A stretch of DNA of 64,000 nt from positions 3,763,501 to 3,827,500 of the forward strand of contig NZ_CP130630.1 of assembly GCF_030551255.1 (NCBI RefSeq), given 5' to 3'. Shown here one piece after another: positions 1-7,507 of the stretch (its first letter is position 1; every line of letters begins with the position of its first letter). This DNA is from Streptomyces sp. NL15-2K (GTDB lineage Bacteria > Actinomycetota > Actinomycetes > Streptomycetales > Streptomycetaceae). Under the pieces are notes generated by a model that made no database searches, was not told where the DNA came from, and saw only the letters and a program-made list of their open reading frames with translations. The translations under genes were made by a program, and so were the position numbers.

Positions 1-283
1 CCCGTCCCCGCCGCCGGTCGGCGAAGCGCCGCCGTCGGCGTACGACCCGCTCAACGACACCGGATACAACATCCCGGCCTATGGCAATTCGGGCGCCTCG
101 GGCTACGGCTCGAGTGACGTGTACGACACCAGTGAGATGAACGCCGTCTACGACACGTACTACCCGAACGACACGTACAACAACAGCGGTCCCGCCACTG
201 AATCACTCCCCGGTGCCTCCTACGACTTCGACGCACCGGGTTCGGGCGAACCTTGGAACACGCCTTCCGGAGGCTTTAAGTGA
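1..283 (+). CDS. C-terminal end of an unrecognised protein (partial)
   Basis: An open frame enters from the left edge and ends at TGA 281-283. The 93 visible residues are rich in Tyr, Asn, Asp, Ser, Gly and Pro (for example AYDPLNDTGY and DTYYPNDTYN), with no membrane segment or catalytic motif, so this is a disordered tail. The stop overlaps the GTG start of the next gene (GTGA at 280-283), which indicates translational coupling and a shared function or complex with the NuoF-like protein. A membrane redox partner would suit that context, but this is inference; the fold lies outside the window. Confidence 0.75.
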   Translation, partial: PSPPPVGEAPPSAYDPLNDTGYNIPAYGNSGASGYGSSDVYDTSEMNAVYDTYYPNDTYNNSGPATESLPGASYDFDAPGSGEPWNTPSGGFK

Positions 284-1893
284 ACGAGGCCCTGCCCGAC
301 GTACCAGAAGTCCGCGTGGTCGGCCTTCCCCAGCTCACGTCGGGCTTCGACCTTGTGGAAAGACTCGACCTGCCCATGCATCTGAAGGTGCACGGGCCGC
401 TCGAACCGATGGGCGGAGAGCAGCTCGCGCAGCTTTCCGAGCGCATCAACCTGAAGGGCCGCGGCGGCGCGGGCTTCCCCTTCCACAAGAAGCTGCGCTC
501 GGTCGCCGAATCGGCGATCAAACGCGGCGTACGGCCGGTCGTGGTCGTCAACGGCAGCGAGGACGAGCCGGCCTGCCGCAAGGACACGGTGCTGATCAAC
601 CGTGCCCCGCATCTCATCCTGGACGGCGCGCTGCTGTGCGCCGAGGCCCTGGGTGCCCGCACGCTCGTGGTGGGGGTGACACGTGAATCCACCCAGCGCT
701 CCATGGAGGCCGCGCTCGCCGAACGAGGGCTCAGCAACGGCCGCCGATCGGCTCTTCGCGCGCGCGTGCAGCGCAATCCGGTCCGCATGGTCACCGGCGC
801 CGCCGCGTCGCTGATCCGCTCCATCGACGGCGGCCCGGCGATCCCGCCCGGCCGCAAGGTCAGCGCCTCGCAGAACGGCGTCGGCGGCGCGCCCACCCTG
901 CTGTCGAACGCCGAGACCTTCGCTCAGCTTGCCATCGCCGCCCGCATCGGCCCCGAGCGCTACGGCAACACCGGCCTGTACGACGAGCCCGGCACCGTCA
1001 TGCTCACGGTCTCCGGCGCGGTCGCCCGCCCGATGGTGATCGAGGTCCCCACGGGCGTACCGCTGCGCTACGTCCTGCAGCTGGCCGGCGCCCCGCCGGT
1101 CCCGCAGGGCGTGCTGACCGGCGGCTACCACGGCAAGTGGATCGACGCGGCGACGGTCAACGAGGCGATCGTCTCGCGCAACTCCCTGGACGCGGTGGGC
1201 GGTTCGCTGGGCGCGGGCGCGATCCTGCCGATCAGTCAGGAGACCTGCCCGCTGGGCGAGTCGCTGCGCGTGGCGCAGTGGCTGGCCGAGGAGAGCGCGG
1301 GACAGTGCGGTCCCTGCTACCTCGGCCTGCCGGCCGCCGCGCGCGGCATGGAGGACATCCTCAACGGCGGCGGCCCGGCCGCCCTGGAGGCGCTCAAGCA
1401 GGTCGCCAAGAACGTGAAGCGGCGCGGCGCGTGCTCGCACCCGGACGGCTCCGCGATGTTCCTGGAGTCGACCATCAAGGCGTTCACGGACGACCTGGCC
1501 GCGCACGTCCTCGGAAACGGCTGCGGACGGCCCGTGGAGGGCGTTCTGCCGCTCTTCGAGGGCGGCCAGATGCCCACGGGCATCCCCGGCGGCGGCGAGT
1601 CCGAGGAGAACGGCCCCAGCCGCCAGAAGATCTACGTCGACTGGACGCTGTGCCGGGGCCACGGCCTGTGCGCGGACATCCTCCCGGAGGTCTTCGAACT
1701 GGGCGCCGACGGCTTCCCGACCGTCGCCCAGGCACAGGTGCCGCGCTACGCGGAGGCCAAGGCTCTACGCGCGGTGCGCCGCTGCCCGGCACTCGCCCTG
1801 CGCATCGAGGAGGACACCCGGTCGCAAGGCAACACCCGCAACAACCTGCCGGTCCTCTCCCAGGGCCGCGGACGCCGCGCCCTGGGCCGCTGA
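280..1893 (+). CDS. NuoF-like flavoprotein fused to a C-terminal single-cluster ferredoxin
   Basis: 537 aa. Residues about 60-340 resemble the NADH/FMN-binding half of complex I subunit NuoF: GRGGAGFPFHKKL near residue 60 and NGSEDEPACRKD near 90, followed by an SLBB-like stretch. The iron-sulfur region follows (GQCGPCYLGLP near 341, RGACSHPDG near 383). In NuoF the first motif is ESCGxCxPC; here it reads ESAGQCGPC, so one of the four cluster cysteines is replaced by alanine. The last 80 residues form a separate ferredoxin domain, CRGHGLC near 458 and CPALAL near 503, the CxxHxxC pattern of [3Fe-4S] ferredoxins. The GTG start at 280 is preceded by CGGAGG and overlaps the upstream stop. Probably a soluble electron-transfer protein that serves the upstream membrane partner; donor and acceptor are unknown. 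Confidence 0.85.
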   Translation: MNEALPDVPEVRVVGLPQLTSGFDLVERLDLPMHLKVHGPLEPMGGEQLAQLSERINLKGRGGAGFPFHKKLRSVAESAIKRGVRPVVVVNGSEDEPACRKDTVLINRAPHLILDGALLCAEALGARTLVVGVTRESTQRSMEAALAERGLSNGRRSALRARVQRNPVRMVTGAAASLIRSIDGGPAIPPGRKVSASQNGVGGAPTLLSNAETFAQLAIAARIGPERYGNTGLYDEPGTVMLTVSGAVARPMVIEVPTGVPLRYVLQLAGAPPVPQGVLTGGYHGKWIDAATVNEAIVSRNSLDAVGGSLGAGAILPISQETCPLGESLRVAQWLAEESAGQCGPCYLGLPAAARGMEDILNGGGPAALEALKQVAKNVKRRGACSHPDGSAMFLESTIKAFTDDLAAHVLGNGCGRPVEGVLPLFEGGQMPTGIPGGGESEENGPSRQKIYVDWTLCRGHGLCADILPEVFELGADGFPTVAQAQVPRYAEAKALRAVRRCPALALRIEEDTRSQGNTRNNLPVLSQGRGRRALGR

Positions 1894-1903
1894 CACCACG
1901 ACG

Positions 1904-1935
1904 AAGGCGGGTCATCCGAAAGGATGACCCGCCTT
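1904..1935. terminator. Bidirectional hairpin terminator
   Basis: A perfect 14-bp stem (1904-1917 with 1922-1935) closes a GAAA tetraloop. It lies between the end of the NuoF-like gene and the 3' end of the first tRNA-Ala, so it can serve transcripts from both directions. There is no long T run, as is common for actinobacterial terminators. Confidence 0.75.
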
Positions 1936-1944
1936 CAACTTCTG

Positions 1945-2017
1945 TGGAGCTAAGGAGAATTGAACTCCTGACCTCCTGCATGCCATGCAGGCGCTCTACC
2001 AACTGAGCTATAGCCCC
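1945..2017 (-). tRNA. tRNA-Ala (anticodon GGC), copy 1
   Basis: The reverse strand folds into a standard 73-nt cloverleaf: acceptor GGGGCTA with TAGCTCC plus discriminator A, D arm GCTC-AGTTGGTA-GAGC, anticodon arm CCTGC-ATGGCAT-GCAGG giving anticodon GGC, and T arm AGGAG-TTCAATT-CTCCT. The 3' CCA is not encoded. An identical copy lies at 2823-2895. Confidence 0.95.
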
Positions 2018-2167
2018 TCGCAATGTTCCGCCGGGTTTCCCCTGCGGCGACGCCAACTTTACCGGCCCACCGGGTGGAGCACCAAATCGTTTCCCTTCTG
2101 TCCGGTTACGGCAGCCGATGTCGGCTTACGCGGCGGGCTGACCAGCGCGCGCCCCGGCTACACCGCC

Positions 2168-2401
2168 TCACGCCGTGACGAAAGAGTAGAAGCGTTTGAG
2201 CGTGCAGTGTTCCTCGAGGAGCCGGCCGTAGATCGGCTCGCCCTCGAGTTCGCGGTACGTCTCGATCGGGTCGCCCTTTATGATCAGCGCCCGCGCGCAC
2301 TCCTCGCACCAGTACTGGTAGTCGGGGTTGACCGGCTCCATGTCACGGACGATCGGCGTCCCGCTGCCGCACCAGTCGCACTTTCGCCTGTGTGCACCCA
2401 T
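2168..2401 (-). CDS. Small zinc-ribbon-like protein
   Basis: 77 aa. Two CxxC pairs (KCDWCG near residue 8 and YWCEEC near 30) suggest one zinc site in an otherwise uncharacterised protein; the rest is charged and ends RFYSFVTA. The ATG at 2401 lies 3 nt beyond the stop of the 57-aa zinc-ribbon gene, so the two are almost certainly co-translated. I do not recognise a named family. Both genes sit between the two tRNA-Ala copies. Confidence 0.7.
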   Translation of the reverse strand: MGAHRRKCDWCGSGTPIVRDMEPVNPDYQYWCEECARALIIKGDPIETYRELEGEPIYGRLLEEHCTLKRFYSFVTA

Positions 2402-2404
2402 CGA

Positions 2405-2578
2405 TCAGCTCCAGATGTGGCCGCAGGCCGTGCACACGTAGGAGATTCCGCCGTTGTCCCCGAGGACTTGGGCGACATGGACGGAACCGCAGGAAGGGCA
2501 GCTGAGGCGGACGACCGTGTCCCGTGTCGCCGCTGCTTCGCGGAGGTGGCCGACCTCCACGAGGATGCTCGCAGGCAT
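2405..2578 (-). CDS. Tiny zinc-ribbon protein (57 aa)
   Basis: The translation starts MPASILVEVGHLREAAATRD and contains CPSCGS and CTACGH, a four-cysteine zinc ribbon about 22 residues apart, ending HIWS. A strong ribosome site (GGGAGGGAG) lies about 7 nt upstream of the ATG. The stop is followed after 3 nt by the start of the next small gene. Size and fold suit a regulatory or adaptor protein that binds nucleic acid or protein; the function is unknown. Confidence 0.75.
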   Translation of the reverse strand: MPASILVEVGHLREAAATRDTVVRLSCPSCGSVHVAQVLGDNGGISYVCTACGHIWS

Positions 2579-2647
2579 CACTACTCCCTCCCGTCGGGCC
2601 GCGCCCCCTTCCGGCCGTTTGATTCTGCCACGGCCGGACCAATACGG

Positions 2648-2767
2648 TCAGCGACGCCTTAGTACCAGTCCGGACACGGCACCCGCCGCGACCGCCCCGG
2701 ACAGCGCGAACGTGCACGCCACGGCGCCTCTGGAGAGATATACGCCCCGCAGGCCCAAGTGACTCAA
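2648..2767 (-). other. Possible 39-aa membrane peptide, otherwise unexplained gap
   Basis: The 244-nt gap 2579-2822 holds the tRNA terminator and this short frame, which starts with TTG and reads LSRGAVACTFALSGAVAAGA followed by an RRR end: one hydrophobic helix with a basic tail. No ribosome site is visible, so it may be chance. Confidence 0.2.
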
Positions 2768-2783
2768 GCCGGGAAGCAGCAAA

Positions 2784-2815
2784 AAAGATCCCGTCCCTCA
2801 GGGGACGGGATCTTT
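2784..2815 (-). terminator. Terminator of tRNA-Ala copy 2
   Basis: A perfect 14-bp stem (2784-2797 with 2802-2815) with a 4-nt loop. On the minus strand it is followed by a T run (A run at 2781-2786 on the plus strand) and lies directly after the tRNA 3' end. Confidence 0.8.
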
Positions 2816-2822
2816 CATACCG

Positions 2823-2895
2823 TGGAGCTAAGGAGAATTGAACTCCTGACCTCCTGCATGCCATGCAGGCGCTCTACCAACTGAGCTATAGCCCC
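2823..2895 (-). tRNA. tRNA-Ala (anticodon GGC), copy 2
   Basis: Identical to the tRNA at 1945-2017 over all 73 nt, with the same arms and the GGC anticodon. It lies about 100 nt downstream of the histidine phosphatase gene on the same strand and has its own terminator. Confidence 0.95.
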
Positions 2896-2992
2896 TTGCG
2901 CCACGCGGCGGAGCCGCATGGTGTTTCGCCCCGCTCGGCGGGGCGAACAAGAAGAACTTTAGCCTGCGACCTGCCGGAAAGTGAAATCCAGG

Positions 2993-3667
2993 TCAGTCGT
3001 CGTCACCGAGCACCGGCTCCGGGAGCGTGCCGGCGTTGTGCTCCAGGAGGCGCCAGCCCCTGACGCTCTCACCGAGGACGGACCAGCAGCAGTTGGAGAG
3101 GCCGCCGAGGCTCTCCCAGTGCTGGGCCTGAAGGCCGAGGAGGCGTCCGATGGTCGTACGGATCGTGCCGCCGTGGCTGACCACGACGAGCGTGCCGTCG
3201 TCGGGCAGCTTCTCGGCGTGCCGGAGCACGACGGGGGCGGCGCGCTCGGCGACCTCGGTCTCCAGCTCGCCTCCGCCGCGGCGGACCGGCTCTCCGCGCT
3301 TCCACGCGGCGTACTCGTCGCCGTGGCGGGCGATGATCTCCTCGTGGGTCAGGCCCTGCCAGACGCCCGCGTACGTCTCCCGCAGGCCCTCGTCGTGGGT
3401 GACGTCCAGGCCGGTGAGCGCGGCGAGCTCGGCGGCCGTGTGGGCGGCCCGCTGGAGGTCGGAGGCCACGATCGCGTCGGGCTCCAGCGAGGCGAGCAGC
3501 CGGGCGGCGCGGCGGGCCTGGGTGACGCCGGTCTCGGTGAGGGCGACGTCCGTGGTGCCCTGGAAGCGGCGCTCCACGTTCCACGAGGTCTGGCCGTGCC
3601 GCCAGAGGATGAGGCGGCGGCCGCGGCCCGGCTTGCGGCCGGCGTCGGCTCCCGCGGGGGCGCTCAC
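2993..3667 (-). CDS. Histidine phosphatase family protein (phosphoglycerate-mutase-like)
   Basis: 224 aa from the GTG at 3667. The family hallmarks are present: LWRHGQTSWN near the N terminus with the catalytic histidine, SDLQRAAHTA in the middle, and VVSHGGTIRTT with the second histidine near residue 165. The start overlaps the rsfS stop (GTGA 3664-3667), so it is translated together with rsfS. In actinobacteria such proteins have been linked to phosphosugar or phosphate-ester hydrolysis rather than glycolytic mutase activity; the substrate cannot be read from the sequence. The end is acidic (LGDDD). Confidence 0.88.
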   Translation of the reverse strand: MSAPAGADAGRKPGRGRRLILWRHGQTSWNVERRFQGTTDVALTETGVTQARRAARLLASLEPDAIVASDLQRAAHTAAELAALTGLDVTHDEGLRETYAGVWQGLTHEEIIARHGDEYAAWKRGEPVRRGGGELETEVAERAAPVVLRHAEKLPDDGTLVVVSHGGTIRTTIGRLLGLQAQHWESLGGLSNCCWSVLGESVRGWRLLEHNAGTLPEPVLGDDD

Positions 3668-4107
3668 CGCGGCTCCCCGAACTCGGCGGCTTCCTCCTCG
3701 GCCCGCAGCTTGGCGTGCTCCTGGGCCTTGCCGCGGGTCGCCTTGGCGTCGGCGGGCAGCTCGATCTCGGGACAGTCCTTCCACAGCCGCTCCAGGGCGT
3801 AGAAGACACGCTCCTCGCTGTGCTGGACGTGGACGACGATGTCGACGTAGTCGAGCAGGACCCAGCGGGCCTCGCGGTCGCCCTCGCGGCGCACCGGCTT
3901 GGCGCCGAGCTCCTTCATCAGGCGCTCCTCGATCTCGTCGACGATCGACTTGACCTGGCGGTCATTGGGCGCGGAGGCCAGCAGGAAGGCATCGGTGATC
4001 GACAGGACGTCACTGACGTCGTAGGCGATGACATCGTGGGCGAGCTTGTCGGCGGCCGCCTGGGCGGCGGTGCTGATGAGCTCGAGAGAGCGGTCGGTAA
4101 CGGTCAC
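3664..4107 (-). CDS. rsfS: Ribosomal silencing factor RsfS
   Basis: 147 aa, slightly longer than the E. coli protein because of a charged C-terminal tail. The core reads DVIAYDVSDVLSITDAFLLA and WVLLDYVDIVVHVQ, the DUF143/RsfS signature. The family binds ribosomal protein L14 and blocks subunit joining when nutrients fall. It follows nadD and the LCP gene as in many actinobacteria, but here a MITE-like element separates it from the LCP gene, and its stop overlaps the start of the phosphatase gene. Confidence 0.93.
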   Translation of the reverse strand: MTVTDRSLELISTAAQAAADKLAHDVIAYDVSDVLSITDAFLLASAPNDRQVKSIVDEIEERLMKELGAKPVRREGDREARWVLLDYVDIVVHVQHSEERVFYALERLWKDCPEIELPADAKATRGKAQEHAKLRAEEEAAEFGEPR

Positions 4108-4227
4108 TACAAGGCTTTCGGTCGGCGGTCACTTGCCACCAAGGGTCTCACGGACCGCCGAGGGCGCCCCACGCGATGGGTGGATCACGTGGGGTGCCGC
4201 CGTGCCGCCCCCTGCCAGGACTTCCGG

Positions 4228-4429
4228 CTAGTGCCGCGGCAGGCAACGTTTGCCCGTCAAGGAGCGGCGTCCGGTGCGTGCTCTCGGCGTGCCGGGCGCA
4301 GGCCCTCGTACTGGATGTACTTGGGTCTGCGCCCGGTGCGGCGAGAGGGGGCACCTCCCACGCCTTTAGGGCAGTGGGGGAGCGTGCCGGGCGTCGCGAC
4401 GGGGCAAACGTTGCCTGCCGCGGCACTAG
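4228..4429. mobile_element. MITE-like element, copy 1 (202 bp including CTAG target duplications)
   Basis: This element fills most of the 318-nt gap between the LCP gene and rsfS. It is bounded by CTAG at 4228-4231 and 4426-4429; immediately inside are near-perfect terminal inverted repeats of about 27 bp beginning TGCCGCGGCAGGCAACGTTT. An inner imperfect inverted repeat (CTCTCGGCGTGCCGGGCGCAG against its mirror) lets the whole element fold into a long hairpin. There is no coding capacity. A second copy at 39279-39447 is almost identical but lacks 33 bp present here near 4343-4376. The right CTAG supplies the TAG stop of the LCP gene. Size, inverted repeats and a 4-bp YTAR-type duplication resemble non-autonomous elements moved by IS5- or IS701-type transposases (inference). 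Confidence 0.85.
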
Positions 4430-6162
4430 GACTCCGAGGGCTTGTAATCCCGGCCCAGGACCACGGAGACGTCCGCGTTCGCGGAGACCGTGCCCTTGGT
4501 GACGGCGCTGTCGGGCAGGCCCAGGGTCTTGGCGACCTCGGTGGCGTTCTCCTTGCCGGCGGCGTCGCCGTAGAGGACCTTCGACGTGGACTGCGCGGCG
4601 GTCGCCGTGCCGCCCTCCAGGAAGGTGAAGCCGCCGTTGAGGAGCACCACGCGGGCCTGTTCGGAGTTGTCCCTGACGCCGCTGGCGTTCTGGACGGAGA
4701 CGCTGACGGCCGCGTCCTTGTCGGGGCTCTTCGCGGTGCCGCCGAGGACGTCCTTGACCACACCGGCGCTGGCCTCGGTGTTCAGCGTGCCGTCGGCCTG
4801 GACGGGCAGCAGCGCGGTCTTGTAGTCGCCGCCCTTGGCGAGGTCGGCGAGCTTGGCGAGGAAGGTGCCGAGGTCCTTGTCGGTCAGCGGCGGCTCGATG
4901 ATCTGCCCCAGCGTCTGCACGGTGACGGTCGCGCCCTGCGCGTCGGAGGACAGCTTGCGCATCATGCCCTGCATGACCTGCCCGAACCGCTCCAGCTGGG
5001 CGTTCTGGGCCTCCCCGGGGGCGCGGTAGGTGGCGTAGGCGACGGCCATCTTGCCGCTGAGCGTCTGGTCCTTGCCCTTGCTGACCAGCGGCGCCTCGCC
5101 CTTCTTCTTGGCCTTCGGATCGGGCACGTCGGCGTCGGTGTCGACCTCGATGTTGCCGACCAGGTCGACCAGGTTCTGCAGGTAGGGGGTGTCAAGGCGC
5201 CAGGTGCCCTGGATGTCGGTGCCGAGGACGGTGTCGATCGCGTCGCGCGTACCGGAGGAGCCGTCGTCGTCGACCGACTTGGCGAGGGTGGTCGTGTTGC
5301 CGTCGTCGTCCGTCAGGACGAGGGAGTTGGGCAGCAGGACGGTGGTGCCCTCCTTGGTGGTCGTGTTGTCGACGAGCAGCGCCGTGGAGGTGCCACCCCC
5401 CGCGGTGTTGTGCAGGTGGACGACGATCACGTCGCGGTTCTGGGCACCCGCGGCCGTCGCGGTCGTGGTCTTCGCGTCGGACGAGGACAGGCCGGGCAGC
5501 TTCCCGGCGTACCAGAGGTAACCGACGCCGCCGACCGCCACCAGCGCCAGGACCACGGTGAGGGCGATGAGCCGGCTGCGGGCACGCCGCTTGGCCTCCT
5601 CACGGCGTTCGGTGCGGTTCTCCGTGAAGTTCAGCCAGTCGATGACGTCCTCGGAGTCGCCGTCGGGCTCCTCGACGAAGGCGAACTGCTCGGTGTGGTA
5701 ATCCCGTCGGGGCTCGGCGCGGTTGTCCCCGGCAGGAGCCTGGGTGTCCCGCGGCTGCTCCGCCGGTCCGGCCTGCTGCGGGATGTAGGCGGTCTGCTCG
5801 GCGACGCGGGGCTGGTGGCCACTGGTGGCGCTCTGGCCGTAGGGGTCGTACGACGGTGCCGGCCCGCCGGGCTGCTGCGCACCGGTGCCGTACGGGTCGT
5901 AGGGCGGCACGGGCGCCTGCTGACCGGTCCCGTAGGAGTCGTACGGCGGCTGCTGCTGCCCGCCGGTGGCGTACGGGTCGTATCCGTAGCCCTGCTGCTG
6001 CGCGTACGGGTCGTACGGCTGCTGCGGCTGCTGCGGCTGCTGCGGAACCTGCTGTTGCGGCGCGGCCTGCCGGTACACAGGTCGGCCGTACTCGTCGTAG
6101 CCGACGACCTGGTACTGGTCGTCGTGATTGCCGCCGTATCCCGCGTCGTATCGGTCGTTCAC
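4426..6162 (-). CDS. LCP-type (LytR-CpsA-Psr) membrane protein with LytR_C domain
   Basis: 578 aa from the GTG at 6162, which has GAGAGGGG upstream and lies 16 nt after the nadD stop. Residues 1-180 are a cytoplasmic Gln/Pro/Tyr-rich repeat region (YDPYGTG-type units); a helix near 193-215 (VVLALVAVGGVGYLWYAG) crosses the membrane; the extracellular part has an LCP-like domain (about 235-340) and a LytR_C domain (about 485-575, VSVSVQNASGVRDNSEQARV). LCP enzymes attach wall glycopolymers to peptidoglycan. The usual catalytic SxPRDT stretch here reads LLPNSLVLTDD, so the arginine seems lost and the domain may be degenerate or structural. S. coelicolor PdtA is a studied LCP-type protein that may be related. 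Its TAG stop lies in the MITE boundary. Confidence 0.85.
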   Translation of the reverse strand: MNDRYDAGYGGNHDDQYQVVGYDEYGRPVYRQAAPQQQVPQQPQQPQQPYDPYAQQQGYGYDPYATGGQQQPPYDSYGTGQQAPVPPYDPYGTGAQQPGGPAPSYDPYGQSATSGHQPRVAEQTAYIPQQAGPAEQPRDTQAPAGDNRAEPRRDYHTEQFAFVEEPDGDSEDVIDWLNFTENRTERREEAKRRARSRLIALTVVLALVAVGGVGYLWYAGKLPGLSSSDAKTTTATAAGAQNRDVIVVHLHNTAGGGTSTALLVDNTTTKEGTTVLLPNSLVLTDDDGNTTTLAKSVDDDGSSGTRDAIDTVLGTDIQGTWRLDTPYLQNLVDLVGNIEVDTDADVPDPKAKKKGEAPLVSKGKDQTLSGKMAVAYATYRAPGEAQNAQLERFGQVMQGMMRKLSSDAQGATVTVQTLGQIIEPPLTDKDLGTFLAKLADLAKGGDYKTALLPVQADGTLNTEASAGVVKDVLGGTAKSPDKDAAVSVSVQNASGVRDNSEQARVVLLNGGFTFLEGGTATAAQSTSKVLYGDAAGKENATEVAKTLGLPDSAVTKGTVSANADVSVVLGRDYKPSES

Positions 6163-6178
6163 CGGTGCCCCTCTCGGC

Positions 6179-6841
6179 TCACTCGCCGCGGTACAGCTCG
6201 CGCTTGTCGATGTAGCGCACGACTCCGTCCGGCACCAGATACCAGACGGGTTCGCCCTTGGCGACTCTCGCACGGCAATCGGTGGAGGAGATGGCGAGGG
6301 CGGGGACCTCGACGAGCGAGACGCCGCCCTCCGGGAGGCCGGGGTCGGACAGGACATGGCCCGGCCGGGTGACCCCGATGAAGTGCGCGAGGGAGAACAA
6401 CTCCTCCGTGTCCCGCCAGGTGAGGATCTGGCCGAGGGCGTCGGCGCCGGTGATGAAGAAGAGGTCGGTGTCGGGGTTGAGCGCCTTCAGGTCGCGCAAG
6501 GTGTCCGTGGTGTAGGTCGGGCCGCCGCGGTCGATGTCGATGCGGCTCACCGAGAACTGCGGGTTCTCGGCGGTCGCGATGACCGTCATCAGGTAGCGGT
6601 CCTCGGCCGGGGAGACCTTGCGGTGGGTCTTCTGCCACGGTTGACCGGTCGGGACGAACACCACCTCGTCCAGGTGGAACTGTGCGGCGACCTCGCTGGC
6701 CGCCACGAGGTGTCCGTGGTGGATCGGGTCGAACGTTCCGCCCATGACGCCGAGACGGCGCTTGCCGGGGTTCGACGGGCCGTTGCCCGGGCTGCTCGAC
6801 GTGTCGTTCACCGGACCGGTAGGCATGTCCTGCTCTCCCAT
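6179..6841 (-). CDS. nadD: Nicotinate-nucleotide adenylyltransferase
   Basis: 220 aa. NadD transfers AMP from ATP to nicotinate mononucleotide in NAD synthesis. The nucleotidyltransferase signature [12 protein letters not shown] begins near residue 33 and the second motif, AISSTDCR, near 185; [12 protein letters not shown] is the substrate-binding region. The ATG at 6841 is used; an ATG 15 nt downstream (MPTGPV) is possible because the first 30 residues are a Ser/Pro-rich extension. It is the first gene of the nadD, LCP, rsfS, phosphatase series. Confidence 0.95.
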   Translation of the reverse strand: MGEQDMPTGPVNDTSSSPGNGPSNPGKRRLGVMGGTFDPIHHGHLVAASEVAAQFHLDEVVFVPTGQPWQKTHRKVSPAEDRYLMTVIATAENPQFSVSRIDIDRGGPTYTTDTLRDLKALNPDTDLFFITGADALGQILTWRDTEELFSLAHFIGVTRPGHVLSDPGLPEGGVSLVEVPALAISSTDCRARVAKGEPVWYLVPDGVVRYIDKRELYRGE

Positions 6842-6932
6842 GCGGCAGACCCTACCGGCCCGGCCTGAGGACCCCGGCCGACAGATCCCCGGGCGGCCCG
6901 GGCCGGGGGCCCTGCCGTGCGACCGCCGTCAC

Positions 6933-7097
6933 TCAGCGGTCGCGGTTGAAACGGGTGGTGATCCACAGCAGCAGCATCAGGAGGATGAAGGCGCCGCCGC
7001 CGGTCACCCAGGGGTTGAGGCTTTCATGGTTGCCGCCGTGCTCCTCGCCCTCGGCGGCGAGCGTGACCAACTGGGCTGCGGTGCTGTGGAAGCTCAT
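6933..7097 (-). CDS. Small single-pass membrane protein (54 aa), type A
   Basis: The translation starts MSFHSTAAQLVTLAAEGEE, continues through a His/Asn-rich linker, and has one hydrophobic helix (GGGAFILLMLLLWITTRF) with a basic end (NRDR). The ribosome site is weak (GAAG just before the ATG). The architecture is the same as the next small gene at 7220-7381: about 25 polar N-terminal residues, one helix, a short positive tail, giving an N-out topology. Function unknown; both lie upstream of nadD on its strand. Confidence 0.7.
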   Translation of the reverse strand: MSFHSTAAQLVTLAAEGEEHGGNHESLNPWVTGGGAFILLMLLLWITTRFNRDR

Positions 7098-7219
7098 CTT
7101 CGGCAGAACCTATCCGGTGTGGGCGGGATAAAGATGTCGGCTCATCGTAAGCGGGCGCCGCGAGGGCGATCACGCCGACTCCGGCGTTGGGGAACCGCCG
7201 GGGGAACCTTCCCGTGTCC

Positions 7220-7381
7220 TCAGTCGTCTTTCCGCTTGTACCCCCGCAGCAGGAACCACGCGGTCAGCACACAACCCAGCACCGTCACGATCAGGACGAC
7301 CCGGAGCAGATTGCCCGGCCCTTGCTGCTCGGCGGCGCTCGCGGCCTCGGCGAGCCAGGCGGATGCGGCGTTGTGCTCCAT
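7220..7381 (-). CDS. Small single-pass membrane protein (53 aa), type B
   Basis: The translation starts MEHNAASAWLAEAASAAEQQ, then one helix (LLRVVLIVTVLGCVLTAWFLL) and a charged end (RGYKRKDD). AAGGAG lies 9 nt before the ATG. It is co-oriented with the similar 54-aa gene, 122 nt away, and divergent from the M48 protease gene at 7508. It resembles small accessory subunits of membrane complexes in build only; no family is recognised. Confidence 0.7.
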   Translation of the reverse strand: MEHNAASAWLAEAASAAEQQGPGNLLRVVLIVTVLGCVLTAWFLLRGYKRKDD

Positions 7382-7507
7382 GGCGCGGAACTCCTTCGCT
7401 GTAGTGCCCGTCCACGGTATCTCCGCCTAGGCTGGGCACTGCTTCGGGGGCGCAAAGGACCGCACAAGGGTCCGCAAAGGGCCACACACACGCACATGGG
7501 GGAAGAC

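Noticed and set aside
1945..2895. tRNA-Ala as attachment site of an integrated element
   Set aside because: The repeat is a whole functional tRNA and no integrase or plasmid genes lie between the copies.
4148..4426. Short protein encoded in the MITE
   Set aside because: The frames differ between the two copies because of the 33-bp block, and lack a ribosome site.
3715..6372. 885-codon plus-strand frame opposite rsfS and the LCP gene
   Set aside because: It runs through the MITE and the antisense of known genes with no domain; GC shadow.
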